NCBI GenBank assembly: GCA_954871525.1
Contig: OX940863.1
Coordinates: 20,472,001 to 20,536,000, forward strand
Direction: 5' to 3'
From: Parietaria judaica
Taxonomy: Eukaryota; Streptophyta; Magnoliopsida; Rosales; Urticaceae
DNA: 64,000 bases
In this document: piece by piece, positions 43,969-56,722 of the stretch
How the letters are laid out: each line of letters starts with the position of its first letter
Position numbering within the stretch: position 1 is the first letter of the stretch
Made by a program: the position numbers and the translations under genes
Notes under the pieces: model-generated
What the model saw: the letters and a program-made list of their open reading frames with translations, nothing else
Told to the model about the DNA's origin: nothing
The model's database searches: none

Positions 43969-46900
43969 CTAATCTTCATCGTCATAGTTAGCAAACTTTG
44001 ATAGCACATACATACCTAAATCTACATTCAATCCATCTATTTCACTTACAATATAATTAAGTTTGCTATCAACAAAATTCATACCATTTCTCACAACGTC
44101 GTGCATGAACTTCATGACGTAGTATCCGCATTCATGATTTCCCGGTTGTTTCGGACATCCTTTTGAATTCACCGATTTTATCAACGATTGGGACATGAGG
44201 CCGGTGTCGTGATTAACCTTGAATATGTCTTCAATACTACAAAAATAATAATTAAAGAATTCAAATAACTTGAGTTAAAAAGATATCATCCATAAACATA
44301 AAAATGATTATGTTTTAGAATACTTACTCTTAATTGCTCTAAGTGGTTATTTAAACTGCTTGAATTGGGGAGAGAATCAAACTTTGCTACGGTAGCCTTC
44401 CAAGGGTTAAAAACAAGAAGAATCCAATGGTGACGACTATTGTAAGGCATTAACCATCTTTTGCCATTCTTGCAATTTTGTATAAGTTTGTAGTAGCAAT
44501 CAACATCAAGCTTTAATGCATTTTTCTTAGCATCTCCTAGTTTTGTGTTGAACCCGATGTCTTCATATGGCGGAAGAAAACCGTAAGTGTCCGGATTGCG
44601 AAGGTGATTTTCTAGCAAATAACTACAAATAAAAATAACAATAATTAATGTATAACAAATGAATCAATAATTCATATATTTAATAATTAAGAAATCGCAA
44701 ATGCAAATGGAAACATACCTTTGACAAATCATTATCCATAGTACGGTCAAGTCTTGAGAGAAGAGAAATTCACGTGTATCATCAAAATTCAACAACGGAG
44801 TGAAATCACACAAACTTTTATGAAGCTCAACTACTATTTTCTTTCCCTTTGCAAACATATAGTCGTTTGCATAAGACGCTAACGCTCTCAATCCGGGATG
44901 AACAAGGTTCAAGTTAATCTTTTGTGCCACTTCATTGTAATACGAACTTTTGGTTATATTTTTGGGCTTAGGTTTGGGAGCTTGATTACCTTTGGAGTTT
45001 AATTCTTCAATAAGGGACACTGGCCAAGGCACAAAGGTCCCCACCGCGTCATCAACGGTTTCGATCCATTGAACCAATACCGGGAGAGGAATAGGGTCTT
45101 TAGACATCGACACTTCTACTAACACCCGAAGATGATCTCTATCCAACGGTATGTTGTGAATTTTGTCGCCAACCTCTCCATTTTTTAGGAACACCTTCCC
45201 GGTTGCAACGTGCTCAACGATTCCCTCCGAAAAAAGGAGACAATCAACACCATCATTAAATGAAATGGGCATATTTGGAATAGACGACGCCGGATCAATC
45301 GCGGAAGTTCCGCCAATACCTACAATAGGTCTTTTTGAAACCAAAGGCGAGCTCTTTGCCTTTTTAGCGAGAATTTGAACGTTCGCATGGTCCGCCGGTG
45401 AGGGAGTAATCGGTTGACTAGCGCGACTTTGCACATTAAAAGATTTGATATTCCCTTTATTCGGTCCTTTCGAAAGAAACCCTTTACGCTTAGCCTTTTT
45501 CGCGAGAATTTGACCTTCATCAAGTTGCACATCAACCGGCGCTACAGGAGTAAACGGTGGCCTTCCCGGGGTTTGTACATCACAAGGCTCGTTACTCCCT
45601 AGACTTGGTCTTTTCGAAATAAAATCTTTGCCCTTAGCCTTTGTTGCGGGAGTACGATCGTCATCAAAATTCAATTCAATCGGTGCTAAAGGATCAAGAG
45701 GTTGACTTACCGGACTATGCCCATCAAGTGGTTCATTACTACCTTGAAGATTTCTTGAAGATGATCCTTGGATCATTTGTTCCACTTTAGCCTTCCATTC
45801 CTCGAAAGCCGCATCTCTCGCTTCCGACTTGACTTTCATATCTTTAATTTCGGCTAGGAGACTTTGAACGAGGGGATTCGTTGAGTCTTTGGCTTGTTTG
45901 TAACATGCTCGCTTTGAGACGTATTTGGATTGTCCCCGAACTCGTCCGGGATGTTCTTTCTTCCCCAAAGCTCTTGTAAAAATATCGTCTTCCTCATCGT
46001 CGTCCACCACTTGAGTGGTACATTCAATCTAATAACAAAATGAATTATTACAAATATTTAAGTCAATAATATACAAATAACATCAAGATAATTTATATAT
46101 AACTATATAACATAAACTCATTGCACTTACTATTTTATTCACAATAGGCTCTAGATTTGGATCCTTTAATGAACCATCCTCATTATGCCTCATTTCGATC
46201 CAAAGTTCCGAATTTATCGCCCATACGCCATTTTGTTCATACTACGAAACAAAAGAAAATGTTATTCAATTATAGACAATAGATTAAATTTAAAATATAA
46301 AATTAAAACTCTTACTAGCATTTGATCGAGCTTCCAATATCCGTTTCGACCCGATCTAGAGGGGTACTCAACGAGAGCCCTATTAGCTTTATTTTGACCC
46401 GAGACCTCTTTGAACTCATCACTTAATCTAATATTAACAAAATCCTTCCAATGTTCGTCCGTGATGCTCGTGTAATACTTCTTAACAATATCCGGTCGCT
46501 CGAAGATTCTTTTATCATTCAGATCTTTCTTGAATAGGGTAGAGAGATCATACCGGAAGTATCTTGCCGATTCCCCGGCACTAGATAAACACATACACTT
46601 GTACTCGTTCGGAATAACAAATGCTTATTGGATTTCATTCCATATCCGTTGTTTCACCTTTTTTAAACTCTTCATTCTCCAATCACATATAGTTATTGGA
46701 ACAAATTCCCGAGCAAGAACACCAATCCAACTAGCTAAAAGATCACCATCTCTTCCATCCGGTTGTTTTTTCCCATCAAATCTCATAAGTATTTTTTTCC
46801 CCCTTATGCTTTAAGATAGTGATTCTTTTCATGAGATTCACTTTTATTTTTCCTTCTCCTTTAAGTTTTCTTCTACATTTTGCTACTTCATCAACTTTGT

Positions 46901-47078
46901 TAAGAACCGGAAACAATTAAAGTAATAAATTATCAATTTTAAATACTAGATAGATTCAATGAATTACAAGACCTTAAACAAAATAACAATACTACTAACC
47001 GGGCGTAGTTTCTTCTTCATCGAATGATGACATTTCTTCTCGATCAGTTGATGGCCTAGTTACTTCTCGCTCCGACAT
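43969..47078 (-). pseudogene. CACTA second transposition protein with Ulp1-like protease end
   Basis: The likely first exon is 47078-47000 (MSEREVTRPSTDREE) with donor GTTAGT. The next part (about 46800-46262) has the plant En/Spm Transposase_24-type region (LLASWIGVLAREFVPITICD and SITDEHWKDFVNIRLSDEF), with an in-frame stop near 46622. The long exon 46010-44664 has a coiled-coil stretch and a low-complexity Pro/Lys linker. The last exons (44618-44286, 44236-43969) form a C48/Ulp1-like domain: HHWILLVFNPW and FDSL carry the His and Asp, and NHECGYYVMKFM carries the Cys. Similar proteins accompany TNP2 in many plant CACTA elements; whether the protease cuts SUMO is unknown. Exon borders are approximate. 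Confidence 0.82.
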
Positions 47079-47640
47079 ATCGACGTAGTAGCTAGCTTTC
47101 CTAAATATGTATTTGACTCGTTTCCAAAAAATCATAAACATCAAATAACTCAAGACAACAAATACTTCATGGCAAACATTCAAGACAATAAAAGCATAAA
47201 ACATTTTATGGCAAACATTAACAAAATGCAATACATATGTAATATTGATTAGGGATAGGATTCTAACCTTGTTAGAATCAATAACTCGGAGTTAGGGCAC
47301 GGGGTAGGACTTAGCTTGTTGAAGGAACAAAATGAAGCACACCTCAACGGAGTTAGGGAACGGGAGTTAAGACACGGCAATGGCGACGTCGGTGTCGGCG
47401 GCGGAGCACGGCGATGGCGATATGATGGGAGAAAATAGAAGAGAGAAAGTGAGAAGAGAGGAAGAGAGGAAGAGAGAAGAGAAGGAGAAGGAGGAAAAGG
47501 AGGGAAAGAATAGGGCTGAAATATTAGAGAGATGGAGGGAAATGAGGTTAAAATCGTATAAAAAATTTCAAAAATGGCTTTGGACGATGGAAAAACGTAA
47601 TCGTTGTCTGAAAATCCCGATACATGCTGCGGCCTATACT
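47079..47640 (-). promoter_or_regulatory. 5' region of the Ulp1-type gene
   Basis: On the minus strand a donor (AAG|GTTAGAATCC) at about 47268 starts a probable 5' UTR intron. Its first 41 bases are identical to an intron of the accessory gene at 57179-57219. A GAGA/CTCT-rich leader (47420-47530) lies upstream. No separate coding gene. Confidence 0.55.
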
Positions 47641-48680
47641 TCAGACGCCGCAGCGTATTCCTACGTGGAATAAAACACGCCACGGCGTGGAGTAAATAAG
47701 CCGCGGCACATTAAGGTTTGAAATAACAGAGACTTTGTAAAATTTTGGGATGTAAATACGCCATGGCACGAAATCAAGGAGCCGAGGCTCGTATGTGTAC
47801 GCCGTGGCATCTCTTAGATAGGCCGCGGTATAAGCTTATACAACTCTAGTTTTTTTTTTTTTGCCTATATATGCCGTGGCTTTATAACTATACACCTCGG
47901 CATTCCTGTCATGCCACGGCCTACCTTGAGTAACCCGCGGCAAGATTTGACATGCAGAATGCATGCTCTCTGTATAATTTGTATGCAGCTTATGTCGCGG
48001 CACTACCGAAGAACGCCGAGGCTTCAGGTACTTATGCCAAGGCGTCGGTATACATAAGCCGCGACTTTCCTTTGAATTTACATATATAAATTCTGCTCTA
48101 CGCAACTCGCCGTGGCATTTTTATCCCGTATGAAACGCGCCGCGGCACGTATACTTCAGAAGCCGCGGCACGTTAAGGTTCGAAATAACACAGACTCTGT
48201 AAAATTTTGGGATGTAAATACGCCACGGCACGAAATCAAAGAGCCGAGGCTCGTATGAGTACGCCGCGGCATTTCTTAGATAGGCCACAACATAACCTGA
48301 TACAACGCACACGTAAAATTTTGGTTTGGTTTCTGTGTAGATTTTTTGCCTATATATGCCGCGGCTTGGTAAACATACGCCTCGTCCTTCCGATAATGCC
48401 ACGACCTATCTTGAGTAAGCCACGGCAAGATTTGGCTTGCAGAATGCATGCTCTCTGTAAAATTTGTATGCTATATATGCCGCGGCATTACCGAAGCACG
48501 CCGAGGCTTCATGTACCTATGCCAAGGCGTCGGCATACATAAGCCGCGGCTTTCCTTTGAATTTACCAATATTCATTTTGCTCTATGCAACTAGCCGCAG
48601 CCTGTATATTAAACGCCGCGGCATTTTTATCCCGTATGAAACGCGCCGCGGCACGTTATTCAAAGGCCGCAGATTTAACT
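47620..48680. repeat. CCGCGG cluster 2, built as a 462-bp tandem duplication
   Basis: Dense GCCGCGGC-type words between the two large genes. Two copies of a unit of about 462 bp are visible: TTAAGGTTTGAAATAACA at 47711 and TTAAGGTTCGAAATAACA at 48173. Shared landmarks include TGCATGCTCTCTGTA. No coding content. Confidence 0.9.
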
Positions 48681-48881
48681 GTAAAATGGGAATTTAAATG
48701 TATTTGACAAACTTATTTATAAAAACAATTGTTCAATCAATTTCCAAACTGTAAATTTTTTAAAGATAACTAATTGAAAAACAATTGTTCAATCAATTTC
48801 CAATTAAATAAGCATGATAACTAATTGTTCATACATGAAAAACAAGATCGAAATATAACATTATTACAATTAAATTATTAT

Positions 48882-51800
48882 TCAATCAATTTCCAATGCC
48901 GGGATATCTCGACGTAGCAAAAACGAAACATCATCATCAACATCAACGTCTTCAAACGATGGTAGCCCGTTGGAGAATGGTGCGATGGTAGTGATGTCTT
49001 CAACTTCTTCATTCGATTCTTCTACGTTTCTCGCATTCACATGCACGATGAGAGATAATTCTTGATCGACCGGGTCCGAGACATAAAACACTTGAGATGC
49101 TTGGGATGCCAACATGAATGAATCATTGGCATAACTCATCCGTCTAAAGTCAACAACTGTAACTCCATCATTGTCAACTTTGACGTGGTTGTTGTCCGCC
49201 CATTTGCACTTAAACAATCCAACTCGCAAACCACAATAATCAAGCTCCAAAATATCTTCTACATAGCCAAAATAGTTCATAAAAGCTTGTTTTGGATTCT
49301 TATCCTTGGCCGACGCAACATGGATTCCTTCCGCAAAGAATGTAACACCACTATTTTGTACGGGGTGTTTTTCGTCCCTTTCCCTTGTGTAAAACGTGTA
49401 CCCGTTAACGTACCATGACGTGTACCTGGTAACTACTTGTGAAGGCCCGCCAGAGATCTTCAATAGTGTCTCATCTAAATTCTTTCTTCTTGCATAACAA
49501 TATTCATCGATCCACTTTGCAAACGTACGGTTGTGCTCTTCTTTAAACCATTTTTCGTTTTTTGATTTTTTCGGATAAGTAGACCTTAACTCATTCATAT
49601 GCACATCGATAAAGGGTTCCACGACGTCTAAATTGTGCAACACATGGAGAACGGCTTGCTCCCATTATTTTCGGTTGACAGTTGAAGGATTTGCTGTGCA
49701 TAAAAACATCAAAATAAATATTATATTCAACACGTAATCTAAATATTAACATCGTATTTATTTATAAAAAATTATAATAATTACCTGCAGATAAGCCTTT
49801 GGATTCCGCTTTGGCTATTTTGGGAACACCAATTGGCCGAGTTCTCGGGAAATACTCTACACAAAATTCAACCGACTCTTCTGCCATATATCCTTCGACA
49901 ATGCTCCCTTCTGGTCGATTGTAATTCTTCACGTACCTTTTCAAGACTTTCATATACCGTTCGATTGGATACATCCACCGTAGAAATATAGGCCCACATA
50001 ACTTCACTTCGCGTACTAGGTGAACGGTTAAGTGAATCATGATGTCGAAAAATGAGGGTGGAAAGAACATCTCGAGCATACATAGGGTTTTTACCAAGTC
50101 CGCTTGTAACTCGTCAAGATCTTGAACCTTAATAGTTTTGGAGAAAATTTTGTTGAAAAATTCACATAACTTTGAAATTGCGAATCGAACTTCCTTTGGC
50201 AAAAACCCTCGCAATGCAAGAGGCAGTATTTGTTGAAGCAACATATGACAATCGTGAGTCTTCATTCCGATACGTCTCAAATCCTTCATAGATACAAACC
50301 TCTTGTAGTTCGAAGAATGACCTTCTGGAACTTTTATCGCCGCAAGCCATCCACAAAGCTTCCTTCGCTCCGTTCTTTATAAAGTGTGGACAGCCGGTGG
50401 TAGTAATGTCTTCTTTCCAGCCATTTTAGGATGCAAATCCGGTCTTATACCCAATTCAATGAGATCTTGTCGAGCATTTTTCCCGTCTTTTCTTTTATTT
50501 GGATCGTCAAGAAATGTACCAACAATCGCTTCACATACATTTTTTTCAATGTGCATAACGTCCAAACAATGTCGAACGTAATGCATCTTCCAATACGGGA
50601 GCTCGTAGAAGATTGATACTTTTTTGAACGGTCTATCTTCAAATTTCTTTTGCTTCCTCTTACCACTCGACGTTCTTTTTCCAAGCACTTCATAAGTATC
50701 TTCACAAATCAATTTATAGACATCTTCACCGTTCAAAATTTTTGGAGGAGGTCGATGTTCTTGCTTCCCATTAAACTTTTTTCTTTCTTTCTGTACGGGT
50801 GATCTCTCGGTAAAAATCTCCTATGGTCGAGAAAAACTGTTTTCTTCCCATGTTTTAACCGGATTGAAGATGTATTTTTGATGCAGACTGGACAACCAAT
50901 AGAACATTTCACCGAGTAACCAGACAAGTTTCCGTACGCCGGGAAGTCGTTGATTGTCCACATTAACATTGCTTTCAACTTGAACACTTCGCGTCGGTAA
51001 GCATCGTTGATCTCAATTCCTTCGTTCCACATCATCTTTAGATCATCGACCAAAGGTGCCAAGTAGACGTCGATGTCATTTCCTGGTTGGCTCGGTCCCA
51101 AAATTAAAAGAGTCAACATCAAGAACTTCCGCTTCATACACAACTTCGGAGGGAGATTGTAGTTGCAAAGTATTACCGGCCAAACACTATAACGACTACT
51201 CATGTTACCAAAAGGATTCATCCCTTCTGTTGCCAAACTGAGATGCAAATTCCTGGGATCTGAGCTGAATTCCGGATACCGAATATCAAAACTTTTCTAC
51301 TGTGAACCATCACAAGGGTGTCTTAAAATGCCATCATTACTCTGATTTTTTGAGTGCCAAACCATGTTCTCCGCGTGATTAATATTGTTAAACATGCGTT
51401 TGAGGCGGATGAATGGGGGAATGTACCATAATACTTTCTGCGGAACCCCTTTGATACCGTCATGTGGCTCATTTCCTGTCTTCCACCTTGACTCATTGCA
51501 CAGTGGACATTCACTTAATTCTGTATGCTCGTTCCGATACAGTACGCAATCTTTTGGACATGCATGAAACTTTTCAAACTTTAAACCTAACAAGCCCAGT
51601 GTCTTCTTTGCCACATATATTCCTGACAGAACTTTATTACTGGCCGGCAACGTTTCACGAATGAGTTCCAACAATTGCGTAAAGCTAGAATATGTCAAAC
51701 TTCCTGCCGCCTTTAAATGGAATAATGATACCAAAAACCCTATTTTCATTGTGTTACTCCCATCATACAAAGGCGCTTCAAAATCCCCCACCATCGACTC

Positions 51801-52151
51801 TAATAATTGCGGTCTTCCCACAAAATTATAGTCGATATCATCCATCAAACCACCAATGTCATCGGCTTCGTCTTTGTCTTCTTCTTCTTCAACTAAATCA
51901 TTGACTCTTTTACCACGCATTTTTTCTCCATGAAAGTACCAATGATCATAGGAACTCATAATACCAATTGCTAACAAATGCGATTTGACTACTTTCATAG
52001 ATTTCGAAACTAAATTTCCACATAAAAGACAAGGACACCTAATCAAATCTCCTTCTTCAAAGTTTAAACGCACAAAATCCATAAATTCTTGAACACTATG
52101 TCGATAATCATCGCTCATTCTATTTTTCGTCATCCATTCCCTAAATGCCAT
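48882..52151 (-). pseudogene. CACTA TNP2-like transposase (TnpD type), damaged
   Basis: Read from 52151 (MAFREWMTKNRMSDDYRHSV). The N-terminal transposase-associated domain has an IRCPCLLCGN knuckle and a later HWYFHGE. A Cys-rich segment (CPKDCVLYRN, ECPLCNESRW) precedes the Transposase_21/TNP2 core (LHLSLATEGMNPFGNMSS; DVYLAPLVDDLKMMWNEG; FPAYGNLSGYSVKCSIGCPV). DUF4218 follows (FFPPSFFDIMIHLTVHLV; RWMYPIERYMKVLKRYVKNY), then DUF4216-like sequence after an intron (SWYVNGYTFYTRERDEKH) to the stop at 48882. Damage: TAG at 51297-51299 where Trp is expected, a one-base loss in an A-run near 50770, and TAA at about 50374-50376. It would bind and cut the CACTA ends. The frame resumes after each lesion, so the gene decayed recently. 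Confidence 0.92.
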
Positions 52152-52309
52152 ATTGCAAATAAAGAATTTGAAGATTGAATACCTTTTTCTTTCGTGACGA
52201 AGCACCGAGCCCAAATTCGAAATCAATGGAAAAGTCGCCTAAGGGAGAAAAAAAATAGGGTTTTTGGAGTTATGGTGTAAATGGGTATGAAAACAAAATA
52301 ATAATGGCA

Positions 52310-52700
52310 GATCTGCGACGAATGCCGAGGCGTGATGTAAATTACGCCGCGGCATGTTGAATATCCACCATGGATAAATGTCGTCGTCGTCATAAAGCCG
52401 CGGCATACCTATATATGCCACGGCATAGCCTGATAAAATTTTAGAAACGCGCCGCGGCGTACCCCACTAACGCCACGGCATGACCTGACAAAGATTACTC
52501 GATCAAATTTGATCTGCCCTCGGGGAAGATTTTTCTCTGTTTACGCCACGGCATGGGTACAGGAAGCCGAGGCTTTGTTCGCTCATGCCTTGACATTTGT
52601 GACATAAAGCCGCGGCATATTGCTTTCATTTACAATTATACCCCCTGATTTTGACAAGAGCCGCGGCCTTCCAGTAATACGCCGCGGCGTGTACCCGCTG
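52310..52700. repeat. CCGCGG cluster 3
   Basis: About ten GCCGCGGC-type words (with GCCACGGC and GCCGAGGC variants) between the transposase promoter side and the first plus-strand ORF. Confidence 0.85.
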
Positions 52701-52892
52701 ACGTAAAAACGACTATATTTTTACTAGCTACTAGGATTAAAATTATTACCCTCCAACGGTTAAAAACGGCTATATTTGTGAAAATAGTTTAAAAAAACTT
52801 AAAATTCGTAACTTTATTCTATATATACAACCATGTTAACTTATATTTTAACCCACACAAAATATCTTGACTACCAAAATTGAAAATTAATA

Positions 52893-53440
52893 TGGATGAT
52901 CATCCGTCTTCTATTGGTAATGTCCCAGTCGTTATTGTTTCGTCCTATTCTTCGTCTTCTTCCGATTATGACAACGATCACCAGGTAAATCTATCAGATG
53001 ATACTATAGTCTTAGAAACAAATTCCGATGATACTGTGGTCCCAGAAACAAACTCTGATTCGGAATTCCCAGAAATTATAAACTCCAATGATACTATAGT
53101 CCCAGAAACAAATTCTCAAGAAAGCGTTCAAAATTCCGAAGAAACAGTAGAGTCTGAAATGCCTCCACGTCAGATTCGCACCGCTCGTTCCGTTGGTTCA
53201 AGCCGCACAAGAGGTAGTGGTGGATCTCAATTTTCTTCATCGTGGGATACCGATTTCCATATAAGGCATGAGTGGAATAACTCGACTCAAAATTTAGATA
53301 AGCACGCTAAATGCAAATGGTGCGGAGTATTGTTTGTTCTTCCCTACCCAGATAGAGACATCTATCCTCTTCATGATCATGCCGTGCGTTGTCGTAGAAG
53401 GCATGGTTTTTTTAAATATTTTGTATTTTACGTTTTTTAA
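52893..53440 (+). CDS. CACTA accessory ORF 1: Ser/Asp-rich protein with zinc-finger-like end
   Basis: The start MDDHPS (ATG 52893, with an alternative in-frame ATG at 52880) is shared with accessory ORF 2. The first 95 residues are Ser-, Asp- and Thr-rich with three repeats of a DTIVPETNS phrase. A basic RG-rich stretch (ARSVGSSRTRGSGGS) follows, then SSSWDTDFHIRHEWNNSTQN and DKHAKCKWCG, with later His and Cys (HDHAVRCRRR). The C-x2-C...H...C pattern resembles a degenerate BED finger. The protein is about 182 residues long and lies opposite in strand to the transposase genes. I recognise no named family. The finger suggests DNA binding, perhaps to the CCGCGG arrays (inference). Confidence 0.6.
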
Positions 53441-53459
53441 TTGTATTTGTTAAAATTAT

Positions 53460-53640
53460 GTGACAAATGTAGCTTTAAATTGTAATGGAGTTGTAATGTG
53501 GCACTTATCATAATGTACTTGTAATATGTTGTAATGTGATACTTGTAATGTGTTGCAATGTGGTACTTATCATAATGTACTTGTAATGTGTTGTAATGTG
53601 GTACTTTTCATATGTGGTACTTGTAATGTGGAATTGTTAA
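53460..53640. repeat. GTAATGTG(G/T)TACTT minisatellite
   Basis: Irregular tandem copies of a TTGTAATGTGGTACTTATCATAATG-like phrase follow accessory ORF 1, probably in its 3' untranslated region. Confidence 0.75.
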
Positions 53641-53799
53641 GTGATGATCATGTATTTATAATATAAACATCTGTATTCATAATTCTATATATTTTATAAT
53701 TAATCACATATGTATTCTTACATATTTGTATTCATACATAATAATTACAGTTTAAGTTTATGGGTTTAAAGTTTAGGGTTTAAGTTTAGGGAAAAATTG

Positions 53800-53940
53800 T
53801 ACAAATTAATTTAACACTCCGCGGCCTATTGTTCAGAAGCCACGGCTCTATGTCACACATCGGAAGTTACCGTTGTACAAACTTGACACGCCGCAGCATC
53901 TTTTATCCATGCCGCGGCTTACTGTCGCTGACACAAAAAC
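53800..53940. repeat. CCGCGG cluster 4 (short)
   Basis: Four or five GCCGCGGC, GCCACGGC and GCCGCAGC words separate the two plus-strand accessory ORFs. Confidence 0.75.
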
Positions 53941-54125
53941 GGCTAGTTTTTTTTTCACCCAAAATTATTACCCCACAACGGTAATAAACGGCTATATTTG
54001 TCAAAATAATGTTAAAAACGTTAAAATTCACATAAATCTTCCATTTAAACCTACTTGCTCACATTTTAGTCTATGTTTCATCAAATTTATACTTAGGTTC
54101 AAAAATATCATTATTTTTCTTAGTT

Positions 54126-54548
54126 ATGGATGATCATCCGTCTCGTTTCGGTTTGTCATCGGAATATCACCCGGTCATTTACGTGTTATCCTCTTCCTCT
54201 TCCTCCGATGATGATAGTTTTTCCATGGAAACAAGTTCCAATAATACTATTGTCATCTCCTTCGATTTTGAAAGTGTTCCAAATACCTCCGACGACACCG
54301 AGGAGTTTGAAATGCCTCCGAATCCAACTCTAAATCGGATGCCTACCTCTCGTGCCAGTGGGCCGCAACCGACGAGGGGGCGTGGGCGTGGGCGTGGTAG
54401 GCCACCGTCTTCACTATGGGAATCAGATTTTCAAATGAGGCTTAAATGGAACGTTGAGACTCAAACTCAAGATAGGTACGCGAAATGCAAATGGTGCCGA
54501 CAAGAGATTCTCGCAATCGTTGAACGGGGCACGACTCATTTACGTTGA
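54126..54548 (+). CDS. CACTA accessory ORF 2: paralogue of ORF 1
   Basis: It begins MDDHPSRFG and has a Ser/Asp-rich first half with an SSSSSSDDD run. An RG tract (RGRGRGRGRPPSS) follows, then LWESDFQMRLKWNVETQTQD and RYAKCKWCRQ, aligning block by block with ORF 1. A GTTHLR and, after a TGA stop, HADRCRR complete the BED-like His/Cys part; the TGA at 54546-54548 probably replaces an Arg codon (CGA) or a Trp codon. Without it the frame would run to about 54588. Function unknown; same inference as for ORF 1. Confidence 0.55.
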   Translation: MDDHPSRFGLSSEYHPVIYVLSSSSSSDDDSFSMETSSNNTIVISFDFESVPNTSDDTEEFEMPPNPTLNRMPTSRASGPQPTRGRGRGRGRPPSSLWESDFQMRLKWNVETQTQDRYAKCKWCRQEILAIVERGTTHLR

Positions 54549-54979
54549 CATGCCGATCGTTGTCGTAGAGATTTAGGTATTGATGACTAATTATGATATT
54601 AATTGTTGTAGTTATATTAATATAATGTTGAATTGTTGTGAGTGATTTTGTTGTTTTAAAAGTATTAAATGTAATGTTGAATTGTTATGAGTGATTTTGT
54701 TGTTTTAAAAGTAATAAATGTAATGTTGAATTGTTGTAAGTGATTTTGTTGTTTTAAAAGTATTAAATGTAATGTTTAATTGTTGTAAGTGATTTAGTTG
54801 TTTTAAAAGTATTAAATGTAATGTTGTATTCTTACATATTTGTATTCTATATATTTTACATAATTCTATATATTTTAATTATTGTAGTTCTTAAGTATTA
54901 AATATAATATTGAATTGTTGTGAGTGATATTATCATTATAAAAGTATTTTTTTTTAATTTTCGAAATGAATGAAGTATG

Positions 54980-55420
54980 AAACGGGCCGCGGCACGATGT
55001 TCACCATGCCGTGGCATGATATATTGAACAACGGTATTGACCATAGTCGAAGTCACGCCACGGCATGTTGACAGCTATGCCTCGGCCTTTAAAGAAACGC
55101 CGCGGCATATAGATGGTAACGCCGCGGCATATAAAGACTTACAGAAACCATGCTCTCTGTATAATTTGAAACAACATACATGCCGCGGCACGGTTTACCC
55201 ACGCCAAGGCTTCATCGCCCAATGCCAAGGCATGGGTAACTTAATGCCGCGACTTATCTTTTATGTTTATCAATATACCGTCTGAATTATGCAACTCGCC
55301 GCGGCCTTCTTTAATGATGCCGCGGCGCGTTGCATAATCCAGAGGGTATTTTGGTAAATTTGAATCATGCCACGGCGGGTTCATTTAAAGGCCGCGGCAT
55401 GATAAGTAATTTTACACAAT
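54980..55420. repeat. CCGCGG cluster 5
   Basis: About a dozen GCCGCGGC words and variants within the first copy of the 998-bp duplication. Confidence 0.85.
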
Positions 55421-55989
55421 TTAATTATTAATTATCTTATTAATTGTAACACAATTTTACACAATTAAATTATCTTATTAATTTTAAAAAATGAAGTACA
55501 ATAGATTCTCGCAATCGTTGAACGAGGCACGACTCATTTACGTTGACATGCCGATCGTTGTCGTAGAGATTTAGGTATTGATGACGAATTATGATATTAA
55601 TTGTTGTAGTTTTATTAATATAATGTTGAATTGTTGTGAGTGATTTTGTTGTTTTAAAAGTATTAAATGTAATGTTGAATTGTTGTGAGTGATTTTGTTG
55701 TTTTAAAAGTAATAAATGTAATGTTGAATTGTTGTAAGTGATTTTGTTGTTTTAAAAGTATTAAATGTAATGTTTAATTGTTGTAAGTGATTTTGTTGTT
55801 TTAAAAGTAATAAATGTAATATTGAATTGTTGTAAGTGATTTTGTTGTTATAAAAGTATTAAATGTAACGTTGTATTCTTACATATTTGTATTCTATATA
55901 TTTTACAGAATTCTATATATTTTAATTATTGTAGTTCTTAAGTATTAAATATAATATTGAATTGTTGTGAGTGATATTATCATTATAAA

Positions 55990-56440
55990 AGTATTTTTTT
56001 TATAATTTTCGAAATGAATGAAGTATGAACTTGGCCGTGGCACGATGTTCACCATGCCGTGGCATGATATATTGAACAACGGTATTGACTGTAGTCGAAG
56101 TCACGCCACGGCATCTTGACAGCTATGCCTCGGCCTTTAAGTAAACGCCGCGGCATATAGATGGTAACGCCACGGCATATAAAGACTTACAGAAATCATG
56201 CTCTCTGTATAATTTGAAACAGCCTACATGCCGCGGAACGGTTTACCCAAGCCAAGGCTTCATCGTCCAATGCCAAGGCATGGGTAACTTAATGCCGCGA
56301 CTTATTTTTTATGTTTATCAATATACCCTCTGAATTATGCAACTCGCCGAGGCCTTCTTTAATGATGCCGCGGCTCGTTGCATAATCCAGAGGGTATATT
56401 GGTAAATTTGAATCATGCCACGGCGTGTTCATTTAAAGGC
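55990..56440. repeat. CCGCGG cluster 6
   Basis: Duplicate of cluster 5, with more GCCGTGGC and GCCACGGC (CpG-loss) variants. Confidence 0.85.
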
Positions 56441-56722
56441 CGCGGCATGATAAGTAATTTTACACAATTTAATTATTAATTATCTTATTAATTGTAACAC
56501 AATTTTACACAATTAAATTATCTTTTTAATTTTACAAAACGAAGTACAATAAACTATGAAAATGTTGTTAATTTTATTTTCAAAATAATGCAATTTTCAA
56601 AGTAACTAAATAATTTTTTAAAGTAAACAAACATAGTAATATTAACTAAATAATTGTTCAAACAAAATAAACATAGTAAGTAATTGTTCTAACAAAATAA
56701 ACATGATAAACATATACAAATA

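Larger units (their letters stand above)
54505..56550. repeat. 998-bp tandem duplication
   Basis: GATTCTCGCAATCGTTGAAC occurs at about 54506 and 55504. The sequence after it repeats in order: the end of ORF 2, a 50-bp TGTTGAATTGTTGTGAGTGA-type minisatellite, a CCGCGG cluster, and ...AATTAAATTATCTT...GAAGTACAAT. The second copy thus holds only the 3' end of a third accessory ORF. Confidence 0.92.

Noticed and set aside
53765..53793. Interstitial telomere repeat (TTTAGGG)
   Set aside because: Only two or three TTTAGGG-like words, not tandem; chance in AT-rich DNA.
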